Source: Planctomycetota bacterium
Lineage (GTDB): Bacteria > Planctomycetota > PUPC01 > JACPCR01
Assembly (NCBI GenBank): GCA_030740295.1
Contig: JASLXP010001086.1
Span: 1 to 22,691 of the forward strand
DNA length: 22,691 nt
Direction of reading: 5' to 3'
The notes under the pieces are model-generated. The model was not told where the DNA came from and did no database searches. It worked only from the letters and a program-made list of their open reading frames with translations. Numbering within the stretch: position 1 is the first letter of the stretch; each line of letters opens with the position of its first letter. The translations under genes were made by a program, and so were the position numbers. Positions 15,652 to 22,691 of the stretch are shown here, piece after piece.

Positions 15652-18600
15652 ATGCGCTATTGTTTTTCACTTCTGCTCTTGCTTGTCCTGCCTCGCACTG
15701 GATTCAGTGAAGGCCTGCCCGCGAATCTTGAAGAGCAGCCAGCGGATCATGAGGTCCGTTTCGATTTCGAGTCGGGGGACTTGCAGGGCTGGATGGTCGT
15801 GGAGGGCAAGTTCGACAAGTTTGTCTGCGACCGCGCCACCTTCCACCACGGCAACAAACCCTACAACAAGCGGGGCAAGTACTTCCTATCCACATTGGAA
15901 CAGAAGAACAGCCGGCCCAGCGACCGGTTCACCGGCGTGGCCGAGTCGCCGGTGTTTGTCCTGAAGGGGCCGGAAGTGTCCCTGCTCGTCGGCGGAGGGA
16001 AGCACGGCAATACATACGTTGCGCTATGCACCCTTGATGGGAAAGAGCGGCTGAAAGCTCGGGGCGCGAACGCCCAGTTTATGCAAAGCATCGCCTGGCT
16101 CGCCCCGCAGTTGGTGGGCAAAAAAGTCTTCCTGCGAATCGTAGATCGCCATACCGGCGGCTGGGGTCACGTGACGCTCGACCATTTCGTGGCCAAAGGC
16201 ACGCTCGATCCGGAAGCGACGCGTCAGCGATTCGCCGGAATCGAAACGCGAAGGCTTAAACAGCAATTGCAGGACATGTTGAAACAGATGAACCTGAAAG
16301 CTCTGCGCCTCGCCATCGAAGACCTCGCGCGGACCTATCCAACAGAGTACTCCAACTCGAAGGAGCTACTGGCAAAGCTGGCCAGGTTCGAGAATCTCTC
16401 ACCGGAGCTCAACCGAATCGCCTCCGGGGGCACCAACAAAACAAAGTTGGCCTCCGATCTAGTTGCGGAGTTCCGTTCCTTTCAGCGCGAAGCCCTTATC
16501 GCTAACCCACTCGTCAGCGGCCGGCCGATCGTTTACTGCGTTCGAGCCCAGTTCCGGCGCGGACATCACAACACGGAAACCATGTGCCACCTCGATAGCG
16601 TCAAAGGCGCCATCAAGACCGTCGACTTTGGCAAAGGCGCGGAGGTGAAGACACTGGTCTCTGCCGCAGATGGCGTGGCCCGCGATATGGATGTGCATTT
16701 CAGCGGCTCGAAGATCGTTTTTTCCATGAGGAAGAACCGCGCAGACAATCACTCCATCTACGAAATCAACGCGGACGGCTCAGGGCTCAAGCGGCTCACC
16801 ACCGCCTCCGGCCCACAACTGCACGATATCGATCCCCTCTACCTGCCGGACGGCAGCATCGCCTTCTCGTCGACCCGGGAGCCGAAATTCTGCGGGTGCA
16901 ATCAGCACATCATGTGCAACCTGTTCCGCATGTCCGCGGATGGATCGAACATCCATCAGATTTCAAAGAACGCTCTTCACGACGGGCACGGAACGCTCAC
17001 GCCGGACGGACGAATCCTCTACGACCGCTGGGAATACGTGGACAGAAACTTCGGCGACGCACAGGCCCTCTGGACGGTCAACCCCGACGGCACTAATCAG
17101 TCCCTCTACTGGGGCAACAACACGGGCAGCCCCGGCGCCGTGCTCGACGGCCGCATCATCCCCGGCACCCAGCTCGTCCTCGCCACTTTCAGTTCGTGCC
17201 ACGACCGGCCCTGGGGCGCGCTGGCCATCGTCGACCGCAGGCTCGGAATGGATGGCCGCAGCCCCGTCATTCGTACTTGGCCTGAGAGCGCTGTCAATCT
17301 CGTCAACGAGCGCGGCGGCTTTGACACGTTCACACGAGTGCGGCCGAAATACGAAGACCCCTATCCGCTCAGCGACAAGTATTTCCTCTGCTCACGCATG
17401 ATCGGCAAGGGCGAGCAGATGGGCATCTATCTCATCGATGTTTTCGGCAACGAGATTCTGCTGCATACCGAAGAGCCGGGCTGCTTCGACCCCATACCCC
17501 TCGCGCCGAGGAAGCGTCCACCCGTTATCCCATCGCGCCGGAATTTCACGGACGAGGTCGGCACTTTTTACGTCGCTGATGTGTACAAAGGAACGTACAT
17601 GGAAGGCGTGAAGCGCGGCCAGGTAAAGTACCTGCGAGTCGTCGAAGCGCCGGAGAAACGATTCTATACCGGGCCTGCCTGGGGCGGGCAGGGAGTCGAG
17701 AAGCCGGCCATGAACTGGCGCAATTTCGAAAACAAACGCATCCTCGGCACGGTGCCCGTCGAAAAAGACGGGTCGGCATACTTCGAGGTGCCGGCAAACA
17801 GGTTCGTCTTTTTCCAGCTCCTCGACGAAGACCGGATGATGGTTCAGTCAATGCGCAGCGGGACGGTCGTGCAGCCCGGCGAAACGACCGGCTGCATCGG
17901 GTGTCACGACAATCGCCGGTCCGCTCCTTCCTCGGTCAATCCCAAACCGCTTCTGGCGACTTCGCGCCCGCCCAGCAAGATGGACGGCTGGTACGGCGAG
18001 CCGCGCCTGTTCGGATACATGAAAGAGGTCCAGCCGGTTTTCGAGAAACACTGTGTGAGCTGCCACGATTTCAAGAAGCCCGGCGGCGACTTGATCCTCG
18101 CCGGCGATCGCAACCCCTTCTTCAATGCCTCGTATGTCGACCTCTGGCGCAGCCGAAAAAAGCGATTCATCCAGTGCGTGGGCGCCGGCCCTGCCGCAGT
18201 GCAGAAGCCTTACTCCTGGGGCTCGCACGCCAGCCGCCTGACCCAGGTCATTCGTAAAGGCCACGAAGACGTCAAACTGAGCCGGGAAGAATCGGACCGC
18301 ATCAACACCTGGCTGGATCTCAACGCCCCCTACTATGGCTTGTACACCAGCGCCTACCCAAAAAACGCCGCGGGACGTTCCCCACTCGATGGGTCCCAGC
18401 TCGCACACCTTCAGAAGTTGACAGGCGTCAACTTTCGCAGCCTCGGAAAAAGCGGGCGGAGACTGGGTCCGCAGATAAGCTTCGAGAGGCCGGAGCTAAG
18501 TCCCTGCCTCAAGAAGCTGAAAGAATCCGATGAAAGGTACACCGAAGCCTTGGCCATCATCCGATCCGGCAAACAGAAGCTGGCCGAGAATCCTCGCGCC

Positions 18601-18756
18601 GACATGGACGGGCACCAGCCCTGCGCAACCGACCAGCAGAGACAGAAATACTACGACCAGCGATTAAGCGCCGAGATTAACTTTAGATCGGCCATAGGCG
18701 GTGGCCGAAAACTTTACGATTCACCGATGGCGCAGGCCGAAAACCAGAAGGAATAA
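15652..18756 (+). CDS. Exported multi-domain cytochrome related to hydrazine synthase alpha subunit
   Basis: The protein has 1034 residues. Residues 1-19 are a signal peptide (MRYCFSLLLLLVLPRTGFS). Residues about 35-190 form a beta-sandwich of the kind found beside GH32 enzymes (FDFESGDLQGWMV, VGGGKHGNTYVAL, DRHTGGWGHVTLDHF). A helical linker (190-290) leads to a TolB/WD40-like propeller with YLPDGSIAFSSTR, FCGCNQHIMCN, LTPDGRILYDRW and NPDGTNQSLYWGN. The C-terminal segment has LGTVPVEKDGSAYFEVP and haem motifs CIGCH (748-752) and CVSCH (801-805). This is the hydrazine-synthase-alpha-like (HZS_alpha) architecture common in planctomycetes that do not do anammox. The residue four after the first haem His is Arg rather than the Tyr ligand reported for HzsA. 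Its location is periplasmic or the cell surface; the substrate is unknown. Confidence 0.85.
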   Translation: MRYCFSLLLLLVLPRTGFSEGLPANLEEQPADHEVRFDFESGDLQGWMVVEGKFDKFVCDRATFHHGNKPYNKRGKYFLSTLEQKNSRPSDRFTGVAESPVFVLKGPEVSLLVGGGKHGNTYVALCTLDGKERLKARGANAQFMQSIAWLAPQLVGKKVFLRIVDRHTGGWGHVTLDHFVAKGTLDPEATRQRFAGIETRRLKQQLQDMLKQMNLKALRLAIEDLARTYPTEYSNSKELLAKLARFENLSPELNRIASGGTNKTKLASDLVAEFRSFQREALIANPLVSGRPIVYCVRAQFRRGHHNTETMCHLDSVKGAIKTVDFGKGAEVKTLVSAADGVARDMDVHFSGSKIVFSMRKNRADNHSIYEINADGSGLKRLTTASGPQLHDIDPLYLPDGSIAFSSTREPKFCGCNQHIMCNLFRMSADGSNIHQISKNALHDGHGTLTPDGRILYDRWEYVDRNFGDAQALWTVNPDGTNQSLYWGNNTGSPGAVLDGRIIPGTQLVLATFSSCHDRPWGALAIVDRRLGMDGRSPVIRTWPESAVNLVNERGGFDTFTRVRPKYEDPYPLSDKYFLCSRMIGKGEQMGIYLIDVFGNEILLHTEEPGCFDPIPLAPRKRPPVIPSRRNFTDEVGTFYVADVYKGTYMEGVKRGQVKYLRVVEAPEKRFYTGPAWGGQGVEKPAMNWRNFENKRILGTVPVEKDGSAYFEVPANRFVFFQLLDEDRMMVQSMRSGTVVQPGETTGCIGCHDNRRSAPSSVNPKPLLATSRPPSKMDGWYGEPRLFGYMKEVQPVFEKHCVSCHDFKKPGGDLILAGDRNPFFNASYVDLWRSRKKRFIQCVGAGPAAVQKPYSWGSHASRLTQVIRKGHEDVKLSREESDRINTWLDLNAPYYGLYTSAYPKNAAGRSPLDGSQLAHLQKLTGVNFRSLGKSGRRLGPQISFERPELSPCLKKLKESDERYTEALAIIRSGKQKLAENPRADMDGHQPCATDQQRQKYYDQRLSAEINFRSAIGGGRKLYDSPMAQAENQKE

Positions 18757-18759
18757 ACC

Positions 18760-19851
18760 ATGAGCGAAGTCAAGGCTTTTAGTAGAGAGAACACGGGTAC
18801 ACTGGATGTCGTCAACCTGTCCTCCGGGGGCATCAAGACTCAGCAGATGAGTGTTCACCCCGCTAATGGCAGCCGATCGATTGATTTTCCGGAGTTCCCG
18901 CCCCCGGGCGCGGAAATCCTCTCTCAGTTCATTTTCGGCGGGTGCCGGCGCCAGGACGAAGTGCGGCCGATGGAAGACGAAGAGACCTGGCCGGTGACCT
19001 GGGTACACGGGGACGGCTGCGGCGGCAACTGCCTCAGCGGGATGCAGGCACAGGCTGTCTGCAATGTCCCGGTCACGAACATTGAAATGAAAGGACGCGT
19101 GGTTGGCCGGGCCTACGAAGACGATGACGCCGAATACTGCCACCTCGGCGGTGTGATGCCTGTGGACATCAGCCGCCCCAAGGCCGAGCAGGCACGTAGC
19201 CTCTTCGAGCAGATCGAATCCGCCCTGGCAAAGGCCGACATGGATTTCCTGAACGTGGTTCGTACCTGGTTCTATATACAGGACATGCTGGATTGGTATA
19301 CTGAATTTAACACGGCGAGGACGACCTTCTTTAACGAGCGCAAGGTCTTCGATCATTATGTGCCGGCCAGTACAGGCATCGGAGGCAGTAACCTTGTCGG
19401 CGCGGCCATATCCGCCGCAGTATTTGCCATGCGGCCAAAGCATGATGGCGTCACCGTCCGGGAAGTTCCCTCTCCGCTACAGTGTCCCGCGACCGATTAC
19501 AGGAGCTCGTTCAGCCGGGCTGCGGAAGTGCAGTATCCCGATCGCCGACATCTCTACATATCGGGGACGGCAAGCATCGACAGCGACGGAAACACAGTTT
19601 ACGTGGACGACACCGCAAAACAGATAGAAAAGACCATGGATGTCTGCGAGGCCATCCTCGAGTCCCGTGGCATGGATTGGTCGGACACGACTCGAATGAT
19701 CGCTTACTTCAAAAGCTTCAAAGAGGACCAGTCTCTGTTCACCGAGTACTGCCAGAAACATGGCCTGGCCGATCTCCCTGCCGCTTACGCTCACGCGACC
19801 GTCTGCCGGCCTGACCTGTTATTCGAGGTCGAACTGGATGCAGTCAAATAG
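18760..19851 (+). CDS. Double Rid-fold protein, chorismatase (FkbO/Hyg5)-like
   Basis: The protein has 363 residues and no signal peptide, so it is cytoplasmic. The C-terminal half (about 245-363) is a Rid/YjgF-like domain: HLYISGTASIDSDGN, YVDDTAKQIEKTMDVCEAIL, DTTRMIAYFKSF and CRPDLLFEVELDAV. The N-terminal half repeats the pattern more weakly (SLFEQIESALAKADMDFLNVVRTWFYIQDM, then FFNERKVFDHYVPASTGIG), which is the two-domain layout of FkbO/Hyg5 chorismatases. A Cys-rich stretch (GDGCGGNCLSG) precedes it. By alignment to RidA, the deaminase Arg (R105 in E. coli) falls on Tyr, so imine deamination is unlikely. A pteridine- or chorismate-like substrate is possible but unsupported. The start lies 3 bases after the previous stop and its AAGGAA lies inside that gene's end, so translational coupling is likely. 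Confidence 0.75.
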   Translation: MSEVKAFSRENTGTLDVVNLSSGGIKTQQMSVHPANGSRSIDFPEFPPPGAEILSQFIFGGCRRQDEVRPMEDEETWPVTWVHGDGCGGNCLSGMQAQAVCNVPVTNIEMKGRVVGRAYEDDDAEYCHLGGVMPVDISRPKAEQARSLFEQIESALAKADMDFLNVVRTWFYIQDMLDWYTEFNTARTTFFNERKVFDHYVPASTGIGGSNLVGAAISAAVFAMRPKHDGVTVREVPSPLQCPATDYRSSFSRAAEVQYPDRRHLYISGTASIDSDGNTVYVDDTAKQIEKTMDVCEAILESRGMDWSDTTRMIAYFKSFKEDQSLFTEYCQKHGLADLPAAYAHATVCRPDLLFEVELDAVK

Positions 19852-19910
19852 CCGGATTCGCTGGAATTCGAGCAACGACCACGCAGCCCTATCCGCGGGA
19901 ATCATGGCGA

Positions 19911-19936
19911 CTTGCGGAATTCTACAACTCCGCAAG
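19911..19936. repeat. 11-bp hairpin in the leader before the second haem-propeller gene
   Basis: CTTGCGGA (19911-19918) and TCCGCAAG (19929-19936) are exact complements; with an A-C mismatch and two more A-T pairs inside, the stem reaches 11 positions around a CTAC loop. It sits 60 bases after the Rid-fold gene and 26 bases before the ATG at 19963. No T tract follows. It may be a processing or attenuation element that sets the ratio of the two flanking products, or a leader structure of the downstream gene. Confidence 0.45.
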
Positions 19937-19962
19937 CAAGCCTCGCCTCCACCCAGACAAAA

Positions 19963-22656
19963 ATGAGTATTACGAAACAGATGCTCTTCTCTTTCTTCGT
20001 CATCCTGCCCCTGCCGATCTCTGCTGCAGGTATCGATTTCCGGAAGCAGGTAGAGGCCGACTGGTTGCTGCAGGAAGGCTATCGCTCCCAGGCATCAGGT
20101 GCTGTGAATATTTCGCCCGAGATGGATGCAGCCGGCGCAGTCGACGGGATCAAGAACGGCAAATGGCCGTTTCATACCGGGATGGAAAAAGAACCGTGGT
20201 GGCAGGTGGACCTCGGCAGCAAACAGCCCATCGCACGAGTGCTCATCTGGAATCGCAGCGATAGCGCGGCCTCCCGCGCCAGCCGGCTGAGGCTCCGGCT
20301 CTCCGATGATGGCAAGACGTGGCGGACCGTTTACCAGCACAATGGCAAGACTTTCTATGGTTACACAGACAAGAAACCGCTTGTTGTCGAGCTGAAAGCC
20401 CAGCAAGCGAGGTTCGTCCGGGCTCAGTTGCCTGGCACCAGCTACTTCCACCTGGATGAGGTTGAAGTGTTCGGCCCGGGCGACCCGGAGAAAAATCTCG
20501 CACTCCGCAAGCCGGCCTTGCAGAGCAGTGTTTCCCAATGGTCCAGCAACAGCCTGCCGCAAAAGCCGCGGCCCGAGATTAAGATGGACACGGAAGCACA
20601 GTGGGCAAAGCGCAGGAAATTCCTTTCCGATCCGCTGCTGGACTTTGACGACATCCTCTTCACCAAGCGCGTGCCGGGCAGCTTCAGCCATATGTCCGAT
20701 CAGTATTACGGCTGGTGGTCGCGGCCGGGCGGAGGCATTTTCATCCTGAAAAACTTCAAGAGTGATTCGCCGTCCACCGTATGCATCACGGAATCGTTCA
20801 ACGAGCCGGGCAGCTTCCTGCGTCCCATGCTTTCCTACGACGCAAGAAAAGTGCTCTTTGCCTGGTGCAGGCACTATCCCAACCTCGCCCGTGAGCGGGA
20901 CAAGATGAACAAGGCCAACGTGCCGGAAGACGCTTTCTATCACCTCTTTGAAATGAACATCGACGGCACTGATGTGAAGAAGCTCACGCACGGCAAGTAC
21001 GACGACTTCGATGCACGCTACCTGCCTGACGGCAGCATCGCGTTTCTTTCGACCCGGCGGGGGCATTTCATCCAGACCGGGTTGGACAGCGCGGCGCGGA
21101 CCTCATCGAAGGCCGACCTGCCAGACTGCTACGTGCGCTGCGGCGGCGGGCCAAGCCGGCCGGTCGCGGTCTACACCCTTCACTCCATGAAAGCCGATGG
21201 CTCACAGCTCTGTGCAATTTCGCCGTTCGAGATGTTCGAGTGGACACCCAGCGTGGCGCATGACGGGACGATTCTCTACTCGCGGTGGGACTACATCGAC
21301 CGGCACAACATGCCCTACATGAGCCTTTGGGCCACCAACCCGGACGGCACCAACGCCCGCATCGTCTACGGCAACCACACCCGCAGCCCGCATTGCACCT
21401 TCGAGCCGCGCTCGATCCCCAATTCTCACAAGATCGTCTTTACGGCGTCCGCGCACCACGCCCAGACCATGGGAAGTCTCGTGCTCCTCGACCCGACCGC
21501 GGGGAACGAGGGACGAGATCCGCTTACTCGCCTGACGCCTGAAGTGAAGTTTCCGGAAGCTGAAGGCTGGTCGAAAACGTTCTACGCGAACCCATGGCCC
21601 TTGTCGGAGCAGCTCTACCTCGTCTCGTGGGGGCCGGAGGAGAACGTGAGACAGGGCAGAATCCGTCCGGCCAACGGCATGGGGATTTATCTTTTCGATC
21701 CCAAAGGAGGCAAGGAGCTGCTCTATCGGGACAAGGACATCTCCAGCATGTATCCCATTCCAGTTCGGCCTCGCAGCAAGCCAGCCGCACTTCCGAATTC
21801 CGTTGACTGGGACGGTCCGCAGGAGGGGACATTTCTGCTGACTGATGTGTACCGGGGTCTGAAGACGACGAAACGCGGAGACATCAAACATCTGAGAATC
21901 GTCGCAGTTCCCCCCAAGACCCATCCGTCCATGAACCGCCCCAGCCTCGGCGTCACCCGTGATGACCCCGGCAAATGCGTGCTGGGTACCGTGCCGGTGG
22001 AGGAAGACGGCTCCGCACATTTCCGAGTGCCTTCAGGCGTCATTGTCTTCTTCCAGGCACTCGATAAACGGGGCATGGCCGTCCAGACGATGCGCACGAC
22101 GACGCACGTGCAGCCGGGCCAGAAACTGAGCTGCATCGGCTGCCATGAATCGCGCTTCGAGTCGCCACCGGTCAAAACTGCCCTCGCCTCTCTTCGCGAG
22201 CCATCGAAAATCAGCGCAGGCCCGGAAGGCTCATGGCCCTTGCGTTTCGATAAGCTCGTTCAGCCCGTTCTCGAACAGAACTGCGTTCGCTGCCACAACC
22301 CGAAGGCCGATGATGCAAAGGCAGCAAAGTTCGACCTGACCCCGCGCCGGGCTTACCAATCCATCATCCATTACGGAAAGCCCAGCCTGAACGATCACGT
22401 ACGTGCCCGATACGGACAGGGCCGTTCGCTGGAAGGCGCCTGCGCAGCAAGCCAGAGCCGCTTCCTCAAGACCATCACCGGCCCAAAAGGCCACTACGAC
22501 GTAAAGCTGAGTGCCGCCGACCTGGAACGTCTCATCATCTGGATGGACACCAGCGCACAGAAGCTCGGCTCATTCAGCGAAGACCAGGAGCGCCGCCTCA
22601 TCGCACTGCGACAACGGGTCGCTGGCCTGCTGATAGAGAGGGAGAAGAAGGAGTGA
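19963..22656 (+). CDS. Exported F5/8C domain plus hydrazine-synthase-alpha-like cytochrome
   Basis: The protein has 897 residues from an ATG that opens a signal peptide (MSITKQMLFSFFVILPLPISA). Residues about 35-185 are an F5/8 type C (discoidin-like) domain: AAGAVDGIKNGKWPFHTG, WWQVDLGSKQPIARVLIWNR, LRLRLSDDGKTWRTVY, RFVRAQLPG and LDEVEVFG. This domain usually binds carbohydrate. The rest is the same propeller and haem region as in the 15652 gene: YLPDGSIAFLSTRR, CYVRCGGG, NPDGTNARIVYGN, LGTVPVEEDGSAHFRVP, CIGCH (724-728) and CVRCH (774-778). The two genes are paralogues that differ in their N-terminal domain. The position four after the first haem His is Phe, again not the Tyr ligand reported for HzsA. 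It is likely a periplasmic or surface protein. Confidence 0.87.
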   Translation: MSITKQMLFSFFVILPLPISAAGIDFRKQVEADWLLQEGYRSQASGAVNISPEMDAAGAVDGIKNGKWPFHTGMEKEPWWQVDLGSKQPIARVLIWNRSDSAASRASRLRLRLSDDGKTWRTVYQHNGKTFYGYTDKKPLVVELKAQQARFVRAQLPGTSYFHLDEVEVFGPGDPEKNLALRKPALQSSVSQWSSNSLPQKPRPEIKMDTEAQWAKRRKFLSDPLLDFDDILFTKRVPGSFSHMSDQYYGWWSRPGGGIFILKNFKSDSPSTVCITESFNEPGSFLRPMLSYDARKVLFAWCRHYPNLARERDKMNKANVPEDAFYHLFEMNIDGTDVKKLTHGKYDDFDARYLPDGSIAFLSTRRGHFIQTGLDSAARTSSKADLPDCYVRCGGGPSRPVAVYTLHSMKADGSQLCAISPFEMFEWTPSVAHDGTILYSRWDYIDRHNMPYMSLWATNPDGTNARIVYGNHTRSPHCTFEPRSIPNSHKIVFTASAHHAQTMGSLVLLDPTAGNEGRDPLTRLTPEVKFPEAEGWSKTFYANPWPLSEQLYLVSWGPEENVRQGRIRPANGMGIYLFDPKGGKELLYRDKDISSMYPIPVRPRSKPAALPNSVDWDGPQEGTFLLTDVYRGLKTTKRGDIKHLRIVAVPPKTHPSMNRPSLGVTRDDPGKCVLGTVPVEEDGSAHFRVPSGVIVFFQALDKRGMAVQTMRTTTHVQPGQKLSCIGCHESRFESPPVKTALASLREPSKISAGPEGSWPLRFDKLVQPVLEQNCVRCHNPKADDAKAAKFDLTPRRAYQSIIHYGKPSLNDHVRARYGQGRSLEGACAASQSRFLKTITGPKGHYDVKLSAADLERLIIWMDTSAQKLGSFSEDQERRLIALRQRVAGLLIEREKKE

Positions 22657-22691
22657 TATTCCGATCCTGGGCGCGCCGGCCCCCCAGCCGA

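Noticed and set aside
15652..22656. Reading the HzsA-like pair as true hydrazine synthase of an anammox bacterium
   Set aside because: No beta or gamma subunit or hydrazine dehydrogenase is present, the Tyr haem ligand of HzsA is not seen, and the N-terminal domains differ from HzsA.
22653..22691. GTG after AAGGAG at the right edge as the start of another gene
   Set aside because: Only 13 codons are visible before the window ends; too little to support a gene.

Overview
The window reads as a GC-rich chromosomal segment of a heterotrophic bacterium of the Planctomycetota/PVC type. This is inferred from gene content: paired exported beta-propeller proteins with C-terminal CxxCH haem motifs related to the hydrazine synthase alpha subunit, a YVTN-propeller/di-haem cytochrome, URO-D-superfamily methyltransferase-like proteins, a Gfo/Idh/MocA oxidoreductase, an SGNH-type exported hydrolase-like protein and a TPR/EF-hand protein. 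I saw no tRNA, rRNA, CRISPR array, transposase or phage gene. No other anammox gene is visible, so the hydrazine-synthase resemblance is one of fold and domain only.

Layout. Block 1 (1-5921, + strand): the 3' part of a cysteine desulfurase, a URO-D-like protein with a His-x-Cys metal motif, an SGNH-like exported protein, a Gfo/Idh/MocA protein lacking the usual EKP lysine, and an exported propeller. Block 2 (5918-11382, mostly - strand): a secreted TPR/EF-hand protein whose stop codon shares a CTAG palindrome with the facing gene; a 600-base patch of gene debris (a decayed 4Fe-4S ferredoxin-type fragment on the - strand and an orphan Fis-type helix-turn-helix on the + strand); and a two-component operon (Cache/HAMP histidine kinase, then a sigma-54-type response regulator). 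Block 3 (11675-22656, + strand): YVTN-propeller di-haem cytochrome, cysteine synthase, a second URO-D-like protein, a 1034-aa hydrazine-synthase-alpha-like cytochrome, a double-Rid-fold (chorismatase/FkbO-like) protein, and a second hydrazine-synthase-alpha-like cytochrome with an N-terminal F5/8C domain.

How the parts may work together. The kinase/regulator operon is divergent from the cytochrome gene at 11675. The 292-base gap between them holds a possible sigma-54 -24/-12 element and two dyads upstream of it, so the simplest reading is that this pair controls the neighbouring cytochrome gene and perhaps the block behind it. The core 15652-22656 (exported haem propeller, cytoplasmic double-Rid protein, exported haem propeller, with URO-D-like and cysteine synthase genes just upstream) is the most likely place for an undescribed periplasmic redox system. 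Its substrate cannot be read from the sequence.
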